Shown here one piece after another: positions 54,850-64,000 of a stretch of DNA of 64,000 bases. The notes under the pieces were generated by a model. It did no database searches and was not told the origin of the DNA. It worked only from the letters and a program-made list of their open reading frames with translations. The DNA is taken from contig CM065712.1 of assembly GCA_017654935.2 (NCBI GenBank), positions 29,075,430 through 29,139,429 on the forward strand, read 5' to 3'. The translations under genes were made by a program, and so were the position numbers. How positions within the stretch are numbered: position 1 is the first letter of the stretch; every line of letters starts with the position of its first letter. The DNA comes from Phymorhynchus buccinoides. Taxonomy: Eukaryota; Mollusca; Gastropoda; Neogastropoda; Raphitomidae.

Positions 54850-55245
54850 GATGTCACGACGATGACTCCGAGTGTCGCTTCCGGCTATAAAAATTGCCTA
54901 CAGAGTGCAGCCTCTCCACATGCCTATAAAAAAGAACATAATTATAAAGCAACATTACTCAGGGATCAATCTTGTCACAGGACATTCATAGGTCAGTTGA
55001 CCAATTTGAAGAAAACATAATAGGTCAAACTATAAGACATAATATAAATAAATATAAAAAAGAGAAAGAAAATACAACTTGAGCGCAATGGTTTTCAAGG
55101 ACACACTGTCGTATTTGTAATCGATCACATAGTTTCACATACTGCATGTTCAAGGAATGACATGAGAAAAGTTTGGTTTTTGTTTTGTTTTATTTTGATT
55201 CTTCTTCTTTTCTTTTGTTGCATGAGGAAAGCTAGTATCACTCAG
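54850..55245. other. 5' flank of USP1, no strong promoter motif
   Basis: 54835-54900 is probably 5'UTR with GAC/GAT triplets. An ETS-like CCGGAAG is at ~54878-54884 (sense). A 3' splice site TTTTTATAG (sense, ~54885) could mark a non-coding first exon further upstream. The rest is AT-rich. Confidence 0.4.
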
Positions 55246-55247
55246 TA

Positions 55248-55789
55248 CAGACAAACCCCCATTTTACGACCCTCTGTTAAGCGACCACCTCTCATTTCAG
55301 ACCGGATTTGTTGGCACGGATGCATTTTACTATGTAAACGACCTCTCTTAAATGACTTCCTCTAAAACGCGACTTACGACCGCCATTTTGTTGGTTTTTA
55401 CGACCGTTGCTGTCGTCTGCATAGACTTCTAGCAAAGGGAAACAACCACGGTCAAGGGCCTGAAAGCGGAGTCGCTTCCCTCGTTGTAGAAAAGATGTCG
55501 GAGAGCGTAGGAAAAGCACAAAAACCACTGACTTTGGACGAGAGTGGAGGTGATTAAAAGAAGTCGGCAAAGTGAAACTGTAATGTATCGATTGCACAAT
55601 CCTATGGAGTTGGAAAGACCCAAATCCAGTTTTAATATGTCATTGTATGTGTGCATGAAGAAGAGAGTATGAACTGTGGTGAACTTTTTCTTTCTACGGC
55701 TGCCAGTGAAAACCTCCGTCATACGACCCCTCCAATTTACGACCGATTTTTCCGGACATTTTGGAAGTCTTAAAATAGAGGTTTGTCTG
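55248..55789. mobile_element. TA-flanked MITE (CAGACAAACCCC), inverted copy of 31689-32232
   Basis: Ends CAGACAAACCCCCATTTTA and TAAAATAGAGGTTTGTCTG, flanked by TA. ~95% like the intron-5 copy by eye. Confidence 0.9.
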
Positions 55790-55898
55790 TACTATGCAAT
55801 GTAAAGTAATAGTGTGATGATCGGCAGGCAGCAAAACATCCCATCCAGCGGAGGATCAGCTGGGCTAGCTGACCCCCCAGCACCATCTAGTATGGTAT

Positions 55899-56570
55899 CA
55901 GACCTGCCTACTTGGAATTTTCCCAATCAGTAGCCCAGCCATCAATTTTCAGTAGCATGGCAAATTTTTCCGTAGAATCCACAAACAACGGCAATCGATT
56001 TGTTCTCTTCCTGAGCCGAAACGCACTGCTTAATATGTTTCGCTGAACGTGTTGACGGCAATCGTCTCTACCGCCATGATTCACAGAGAAGTCCGCATGG
56101 CAGAGGTTGCACTGCAGCCAGCATGGTTTGCACCGAGTCAACTTCTGACGATGCAAGGCCACTCCTCCATCATGTCCATGTAAGCTATTTTAAAAACTTG
56201 TGCGGCAGGCCGATGTTTTTTCTTATAACAAGATGGTGTGCCAGATGATTTTCGTTTTCTGGTTTGGGTTCGTTTTTCTTCGTTTGAAACATCTCCCGAA
56301 TCGCTACTGCTGCTGGAGTCCGCCATTTTTTTCAGAGAAAGTAATAAGAACGCATGCGCAGTCACTTTGATAAAAACGGAAGTGACTAGGTTATCGCGCG
56401 TGACACGGCATCTGCTCTTAGAAACCGACAAAACCGGGAACGGCATAAGCAAAAATAAAATGCGGCGGCAATTTGTTTTTTCCGTAGCAACGTTAAGGTT
56501 GCCGTAGCTCCGTAGCAAAGCTTTATTTTTCGTAGCTGCTACGGCCAAATCGTAGCAGTAGGCAGGTCTG
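55899..56570 (-). mobile_element. TIR element, CAGACCTGCCTAC family, copy 3
   Basis: TAGTATGGTA lies on both sides (55888-55897, 56571-56580), one extra T at the left. The minus strand has the MADSSSSSDSGDVSNEEKRT start and the CNLCHADFSVNHGGRDDCRQ finger; same frameshift region as the other copies. Confidence 0.9.
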
Positions 56571-56601
56571 TAGTATGGTAACTGGGGCCCCCTCCAAAGG
56601 T

Positions 56602-57075
56602 CAGGCATCAGAATACTCCAGAGTCCAATCCGCGGACAAACAACACTCGCCATGACTCGGAGTTGACATCAACTTCAAGTCGGACCCCACAAAACTCTAG
56701 TCCGTAGTCGGCATCACTGTGATCATTCGCTACCCGATTTCTCGCGGAAAAGTTCAAAGTTCTCACATCATCGTAGTCTCCCGCGATCATATCCTCTAAA
56801 TCGACTCATTTAAAACCCAAATCACAATCACTGTCATCAAAACAAACCTCTGAAACAGTGAAAGTAAGAGTCTAGAGAGCTCTAAACTTGGAAGAAAAAA
56901 CAAGCATGGCCGCGATTTGTTTCCGGAGGCGCAGTATGAAAACAAACCGTTTAAGAATACTATTTGAGAATAAGATTGCGCTGCCTCATGAAGTACAAAC
57001 CGCGGCCGGCAGTGCCAAAATCCGCGGCCAGTGGCTACCAAAACCGCGGAAATCCGCGGGCTGTTCTGATACCTG
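56602..57075. mobile_element. TIR element, CAGGCATCAGAA family, copy 3, 6-bp TSD
   Basis: Exact AAAGGT duplications (56596-56601, 57076-57081). Ends CAGGCATCAGAATACTCC and GTTCTGATACCTG. Confidence 0.9.
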
Positions 57076-57261
57076 AAAGGTTAATAAAACGCTAAGTTAC
57101 AATGGGGGATAAGCCCGCTGTGTCCCAGGCACATTGTGTCCCAGGAGGCCCGATACGTCCCACTTCTGGTTGATCCCTTTGTGTCTCAAAAGTGGGACAT
57201 ATTGGGCCTTGAACATAACGGACCCAACTGTAAATCTGAGGATTCTGTTTAGGTTCCAGGC

Positions 57262-57775
57262 CTAATGGCACCACAACGCCAGCGTCGAGCCCACACCAAG
57301 CAGCTGGCCCAGATCTACTGCCGCACACAATACAGACAGGCCAGTTTCCTGCCACGCACCATCAAGGCATGGAACAACCTCCCGGAGCAGGTTGTTGAGG
57401 CGGGGACCTTGGGCACCTTCGCGTCCTGGGTCTCCAAATCACAATAACTTACCCCACCCCACCTCTTTTGTTTTTTTCCTTTTCCCAATGGCGCGGCATC
57501 ACATTGGGGCCCGATTAGCGGGACCTGGCTGGCTGGGTCATTCTCTCGCTTGGCGTGGCATCACGTTAGGGGCCGATCAGCGGAACCTGGCTGGCTGGGC
57601 CAGGTTTTCTGTCTTCTTCTTCTACTGTCAACTTTTGTTTCTTCTCAGTAGTACCTCAGTGCGCATTTCCGCAGATTCCCCTAAAGTTACAGCGACACAA
57701 TAGGCAGAAGTGACTGTGGTTGCGCTACAGGAAAGAAAAAAAAAGGAAAAAAAGAAAAAAAAAGAAGAAGAACCT
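57262..57775 (+). mobile_element. LINE tail: RT C terminus, 3'UTR, A-rich end
   Basis: MAPQRQRRAHTKQLAQIYCR then YRQASFLPRTIKAWNNLPEQ and a stop at ~57447. UTR with CAGCGACACAATAGGCAGAA and an A-rich tail to 57775. Related to 47300-47595. 5'-truncated. Confidence 0.8.
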
Positions 57776-57969
57776 CAGCCACTGAGCCAGTCTTATTCTA
57801 TTTCTAGCGCAGAACCTCTTTTTACTAGAATCTTCAGTATGTTGAACTTGAAGGTGGACAGTGAAGCGAAGAAGAAGGGCCTGGAACATATATTATATGG
57901 CCGACCGCTACAATGGATAGCGACGTAACTGTAGTGTAACCACTGTGCACATTGGCCTAATAAACGATC

Positions 57970-59290
57970 ACGCATGATCTGTCAGGTTCAAATTCCCAGC
58001 GTGGTCAAATTCCTAGCTCACTATACTATAACCTATAAGACTGACTATTTGCGGCATTTTGCGACATTGAGCATGAACGACAAACTTCACTTTTTTCTAG
58101 GGTTACTTAGGGATAGGGTTAGGGTTAGGGTTAAAGGAAATTTGTGGTTGTCGCATGAAAATAGGTAGCTCGTAAAAATAAAAAGCTCGCTACCTATGAT
58201 AGGAACGACGGAATTAGGTCAAGCCGCAGCGATTTTTCTCGTTGAAAATCCGAACCGCGATTTTGGCTATGTGCCAAACGGTCACTTCCTTTGCTTGTTT
58301 TTATTGGTGGTTATTCTTGGCGCTGACCATCCGAGTTTCTTTCTTTCGGGAAGCAGACACCTACTCGGTCATTCGGGAACGATCTTTTTTTACGCTAAGA
58401 CGGCCGATCGCGAGAGACAAGTGATCCAATATTTGGGTCCAATTCATTCGTTTATCATTTCTGAACGGTAATTACATAATTCTTTAAAACAAATGCGCAG
58501 TTACATTTAATTATTTTTCTACAAGTACACCAAATTTGGTGCATCTAGAATAAATCTCAATGCTGCTCAAGGTCTCCACAAGTCGGGAGGTGTTACGTCG
58601 AAGACTGTCTGACATGTTTTCTGTCACGCGCATGTTGATGTTGCGATCTTGTGAGTCGCACAAAAAGCTTAGGCCTAATCTGTCTAATGTTTGGGGTTGA
58701 TGTTGCCCCTTTGAATAAGCTTTATTTTGGTACCAATGTTTTGTTTATTGGTAAAAAAAAGAAAAAGTTATGGCTGTTTTATTCATCCAAACCTTGATAC
58801 GGTAAGGGCCGGTAACCTTGATCAACTTTTTCTTATATAGCTCATGTAAAAAAAGCTAACATTTTAAAACGTCGTAACTTTCTCAATTTGACCGATTTTG
58901 ATAATTTGGGTATCATTTTAAAGGTCTTGTCGGGCTCTTTCCAATGACATAAATTTCATTAGGATTTGACAAAAAGTAAATATTTTTTTCAAATTTTATA
59001 ACCACCCTACCTATGACAGTGTATATTTGCGACATTGAGCATGAACCACAAATTTCACTTTGTTCTAGGGTTAGGGATAGGGTTAGGGTTAGGGTTAGTT
59101 AAATGGTTAAACTTAAAGTACAGAAAAAGTGAAATTTGTGGTTGTCGCAAATACAGACTCTCATAGTAGCGAGCTTTTTATTTTTACGAGCTACCTTTTT
59201 TCATGCGACACTGGTTGTCGCAAATAGTCACTCTCATAGTAGCGAGCTAGGAATTTGACCACGCTGGGAATTTGAATCCGACATGATCTT
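57970..59290. repeat. Inverted repeat with telomere-like TTAGGG words
   Basis: Left arm 57975-58195 (CCCAGCGTGGTCAAATTCCT ... AGCTCGTAAAAATAAAAAGC) and right arm ~59020-59290 are complementary. Both contain ATTGAGCATGAACGACAAAC-like text and GGGTTAGGGTTAGGG. The middle (58200-59000) has an open frame 58196-58471 without recognised homology and is otherwise AT-rich. Confidence 0.75.
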
Positions 59291-60015
59291 CCCACACGGC
59301 TGATTTGATTCAGATTTTGAAAACTATGAAAAGCGATTTCGGATTTAGGCCAAATATCCCGCCACATGTGCAAAGATTCCCTTAAAATCTTACATTTATC
59401 CTCTCTATTTTTTTACATTTTGTACAAGGACTTTAATGTATACACATTTTTCGACAATTATTATGCCAAGATTCGAAACAATCACTTGCATCCAGAAAAA
59501 CTGTAGGCCTAATTTCATTCTGGAAACTTACCGCTTGTTGATAGAGAGATGGTTGTGCCGGAAATTGAGCCAATTTTAGAATCAATGCGCATGTGCAATG
59601 AAAGAGTAGGTTGGCTGAAGTCTATTTTTAGCTTAAACTGGGGGAGGGGTGGGGTGAAATCTAGGGTAGATAACTCAATTCTCTCTTTGACGCTAAAGGT
59701 GGACCCTGACGGATGAGTTTTTGCAAGAAACACGTCGAGATCACCCGAAAGACAGCCTTTTCAAGGATCAGAACACTCACTATTTGAAACATGTTTCTAT
59801 CAACTGGTGGTGCTGATGAGTGCTTATAGGTATAGCCCGCGAGGAAATTTAGCTGCCGCTAAAAGGGTGGGGGCTGAGCCCCCTAAGCCCCCCCCCTCCT
59901 CCCGCCCCCCGTAGGTCCGGCCCTGAAGTGATATGTCAACGTGTTTCAGTCAACACTGTCATAAAATCCCCACAATAACTCTATTCAAATCGGGTCTTTC
60001 TTTTTCTTATTCTGG
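59291..60015. other. No gene recognised
   Basis: AT-rich with a G/C-rich stretch at 59860-59915 (CCCCCCCTCCTCCCGCCCCC) typical of retroelement or MITE ends. No conserved coding sequence seen. Confidence 0.45.
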
Positions 60016-60023
60016 ATGTTGGT

Positions 60024-60645
<622 letters not shown>

Positions 60646-60732
60646 AAACACAGGTTTGTCTAATGGCTAGACAATTCGTCAATAATGTTCTAGCATGTCA
60701 GTCGTAGGCAATATTTCTTCCGAAATGAATAC

Positions 60733-63710
60733 CAACAAGCGCGAAATCGCAATAGTTTGTGGCACGCAGTCTATTTTTACCACTCCAATCATGAGTCACC
60801 TCCCCTGGCTTTTCAATAATTTTAATCTGTAAACCAGAATGTTATCTCTGCACCATTTCGTAACTTTTTATATCTTTTGGAAAACATTTAACACTATGTA
60901 TCCTACTTATACTCATCGAAAGAAGCACCGCATACACGTCGTGTCTGTTGTAGTGTCTGTATTACGTATGTTTATTATTTTGTACGCTTTTAAAATACAT
61001 CATTTTAAAGAGTGGCCTCAATTTGAAGTGTAGCCTCGATTTATTCAGCCTCATTATCAAGCCAAATTATTTATTGTACATAACCTTATTTGTTTTTCGC
61101 GATTTTAACCGACCTTACATGACATTTTAAATGTTTTTAACAATAAAGATTACATTTTTAACTTTGTGGTCCTGAAAATTTTAACTACAGCACTTGGAGC
61201 GGCCTTTCTCAATAACATATTTTATAAGCAACGATTATAACATAGCTAACTATTTTTTAATTTTTATTGTGTGTCAACTGGTAGTCTGTAGAATGCGAGC
61301 TGGGAACCAACCAAGAGTAATAATCAAAGATGCTGAGATCCTCCGGGTCACTCCCCTCCTCCCCCCCTCCCCCTTCTCTTTACATCCCCAAGTAAAATCT
61401 CAATGCCCCACATGGCCGAAAGGTCGAAGAGGGCGTAAAGCATTATTTTCTCGCCTCGATTTATACTCTTGATGTAAATATTTCCCCTGTCACTTTAGAC
61501 AGGTGGAGAAGTTTGCTCCCCCCCGGCTGGACATAAACTTTTTTCTCAATCTTTTGTAAATAAAAGAAATAATGTATATTTTTGTTAATAAAAGTAAATA
61601 TTTGTATAAAACGTTTGTTTTAACATAATATAAGGGCCATATTTGGTTTTTAATAATAAAATAAAAACTTGAATTTTAACTCATAGCCCTGAAGCTTTAA
61701 TCAACTTGGGAGGGTTGGTTTCTTTCACCTCAGGCCAAAATACCAAAGTAATATTTAACGCAACACTTTTATATCTCCATAGCTGTTTTATCAAACATTA
61801 ATAATAAATTAAACTTTTTATAAATTTTACATCATATTTTCAAAATAACTTGACTTGTGCTTTTTTAATTCTCCCACTACCCCATTTTCATATTTACTGT
61901 TTGTCCACGTCTTGTATCGTCCACCTTTGTTTTGTTTTTTTATTATTTTCAAACAACTAATCAATTACAAATGTCCCATATGTGCCCTGCCGGGCCGAGA
62001 GGACGTAGAACACTATATTTCATTCATTCATTCCTCGATTTATACTATTCATTTATACTAATGTAACAAATACTTGTAGCGGTGCCATAGCCGATGAGGT
62101 TTAACCGAGGCGTGGTTACCGCTACACCTATCTGTATTAATAAAAAAAATCGGGACTTTACTGGTTTCATACTGGCTCCGGGCATTGCCTCCAGTATTGT
62201 TCCCACCATATTTGTATTTACAAATGTCCCATATGTGTCTGATTCAGACCAAGAGGACGTAAAACACCATTTTCGTCGTTCGTCGTCGATTTATACTAAC
62301 TTGTGGCGGTGCCATAGCCGATGAGGTTTAACCGAGGCGTGGTCACCGCTACAGCTATCTGTATTAATACAAAATCGGCTTTGCTGGTTTCGTACTGCCT
62401 CCGGGCATTGCCTCCAGTATTGTTCCCACCATATTTGTATTTACAAATGTCCCATATGTGTCTGATTCAGACCAAGAGGACGTAAAACTCCATTTTCGTC
62501 GTCGCCTCGATTTGAAGTGCGACAATTTTGGACAGACAGACAGACCGACCGACAAAGTGAGTTATATGTTTGTGGCTTGAGCCACAAACAAAAACTCAAA
62601 GAGAAAAAAAAAGAAAGCAAATGATATCACAGAGTCAAAAAGGCAGAGTCAAAGAGAAGTGACAGATTAGAGGAAGTTACAAGCACAGATTTTACTTGGG
62701 GATGTAAAGAGAAGGGGGAGGGGGGGAGGATCTCAGCATCTTTGATTATTACTCTTGGTTGGTTCCGAGCTCGCATTCTACAGACTACCAGTTGACACAC
62801 AATAATAAAAAAAATATAGATAGCTATGTTATAATCGTTACTTATAAAATATGTTATTTGAGAAAGGCCGCTCCAAGTGCTGTAGTTAAAATTTTCAGGA
62901 CCACAAAGTTAAAAATGTAATCTTTATTGTCAAAAACTTTTAAAATGTCATGTAAGGTCGGTTAAAATCGCGAAAAACAAATAAGGTTATGTACAAGAAA
63001 TAATTTGGCTTCATAATGAGGCTGACTTGAGTAAAGATTTTTACGTGTGTGGTGGGTTTAATTTAATAAAAAATAAAAGACGGAGCCAGGCAGGTTCGAA
63101 CCTGGAACCTCAGTGTGGTGTCTAAACCGTTACGCTGTGTATGTTCTTGTTGTTATATGAAAAATGTGTCCTTATAAGTGAAGCCGTGGGTAAAATCACT
63201 TTTGCTACCACGGGAGAAAGTGGAGCCACTGTGGTGCCCCCTCATTCTATCTACAGTCCTTAGATATGGAAATAATTGTATACTGAACAGAGCACATGAA
63301 TCTTCATTTTAAAGCGTACAAAATAATACATACATACGTAATACAGACACGACGAGTATGCGGCTGAGTATAAGTAGGATAAATAGTTTTAAATGTTTTC
63401 CAAAAGATATAAAACGTTACGAAATGGTGCAGAGATAACATTCTGGTTTACAGATTAAAATTATTGAAAAGCCAGGGGAGGCGACTCAGTGTATGTAATG
63501 ATTGGAGTGGTAAAAATAGACCGCTGGGCTGCAGTCTTGTGGAGTGAAAGTGTTTGATCAAAAATGGTGTGTGTGAAGAGCATAATGTAAATGCGCAACA
63601 TTTCTCTTTCAAACTTTATATTTAAGAATTCTGCCGCTCAGCGATGCCCTTGTTTGTAGTTGAAATAGTCGCGTGCCACAAACGATTGCGAATCCGCGCT
63701 TGTTTCTATA
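60733..63710. mobile_element. ~3-kb inverted-repeat element with KWSFTSSWSESD modules
   Basis: Left arm 60733-61500 and right arm ~62690-63705 are complementary over hundreds of bp (for example CTACAGCACTTGGAGCGGCC against GGCCGCTCCAAGTGCTGTAG, and outer ends around GCGCGAAATCGCAATAG). The middle has two good KWSFTSSWSESD modules (62090-62275, 62290-62510, minus strand) and a third degenerate one (~61970-62050). No transposase seen. Confidence 0.75.
63070..63145 (-). other. tRNA-like sequence in the right arm
   Basis: The minus strand has CAGCGTAACGGTTTAG (A-box-like) and CCAGGTTCGAACCTG (B-box/T-arm). Stems are incomplete, so probably a tRNA-derived pseudogene or SINE head. Confidence 0.4.
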
Positions 63711-63863
63711 AATTCTTGCAAAGATTTCCTCCAGCCTTACAACTGACAACTTTATTTGACAAGGATAAAGATTTTAGGCGATGTCTATTCTTACAATCTG
63801 TCCTTGGATTAAAAAACAAACAAAAAACAAATTTAAGAAACAAAAAACATTTGCAAACATACT

Positions 63864-63865
<2 letters not shown>

Positions 63866-63937
<72 letters not shown>

Positions 63938-63960
63938 CTCTCCCTCTCTCTCTCTCTCTG
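63866..63960. repeat. CT microsatellite
   Basis: About 90 bp of uninterrupted CT with one CCCTCTCC break; Ser-Leu and Arg-Glu ORFs here are artefacts. Confidence 0.97.
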
Positions 63961-64000
63961 TGACTCATACACACATACATTGTTTATACATACATATACA

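Noticed and set aside
57265..57447. Small secreted or DNA-binding protein gene (MAPQRQRRAHTK)
   Set aside because: It matches the LINE tail at 47300 (YRQASFLPRTI) and is followed by the same type of UTR and A-rich end.
58196..58471. 91-codon ORF with hydrophobic stretches (CLFLLVVILGAD)
   Set aside because: No homology recognised and it lies between arms of a repeat; too little evidence to call a gene.

Overview
The window is nuclear DNA of an invertebrate animal. It holds one split gene on the minus strand, with GT-AG introns, inside very repeat-rich DNA: dozens of TIR transposons and MITEs, 5'-truncated LINE tails, a tRNA-derived SINE, a broken Polinton/Maverick-type polymerase gene, long CA/GA tracts and poly-G runs. 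A mollusc, probably a gastropod, is my best guess from repeat texture and gene structure. That guess is inference; no species marker was read.

The gene is a USP1-like ubiquitin-specific protease running from the ATG at 54834 to the TGA at 7829. I could place twelve coding exons whose GT/AG borders and codon phases all agree. They total 4638 nt (1545 codons plus stop), about twice the length of vertebrate USP1. The Cys box is in exon 3, the QHDAQEV box in exon 6, a roughly 700-residue disordered insert in exon 7, the Zn-finger/fingers region in exons 9-10, and the His box and catalytic Asp in exon 12. By homology it should act with a WDR48/UAF1-type partner on mono-ubiquitinated FANCD2 and PCNA in the nucleus.

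The most unusual feature is that the gene's own splice junctions have been amplified inside its introns. Intron 11 holds about 35 tandem copies of an ~82-bp unit containing the 3' splice site and first codons of exon 12 (8754-11710). Intron 9 holds five or six copies of the 3' end and donor of exon 9. Exon 10 has two large extra copies and one small one of its 3' part, and exon 5 has two copies of its 3' part. Exon 8 (tail) and exon 9 (head) have single degraded copies. Most copies abut CA/TG microsatellite.

The second major theme is a set of about a dozen TIR families with different termini (mostly starting CAG or CAT). Most copies have exact or near-exact 6-bp target duplications. Many carry what looks like the first exon of one protein family, with a BED/C2H2-type zinc finger, but no visible catalytic domain. 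Several are nested, and two families with unrelated outer TIRs share a subterminal block. TTAA-flanked (piggyBac-like), TA-flanked (pogo/Tigger-like) and one 8-bp-TSD (hAT-like) element are also present.

Layout: 1-7.8 kb, repeats downstream of the gene; 7.8-54.8 kb, the USP1 gene with transposon-filled introns (the Polinton-type polymerase remnant lies in intron 3 at 37.2-40.6 kb); 54.8-64 kb, upstream repeats, a LINE tail, telomere-like foldbacks, a 650-bp GA/CA tract and a ~3-kb inverted-repeat element. No rRNA gene, CRISPR array or intact tRNA gene was seen.
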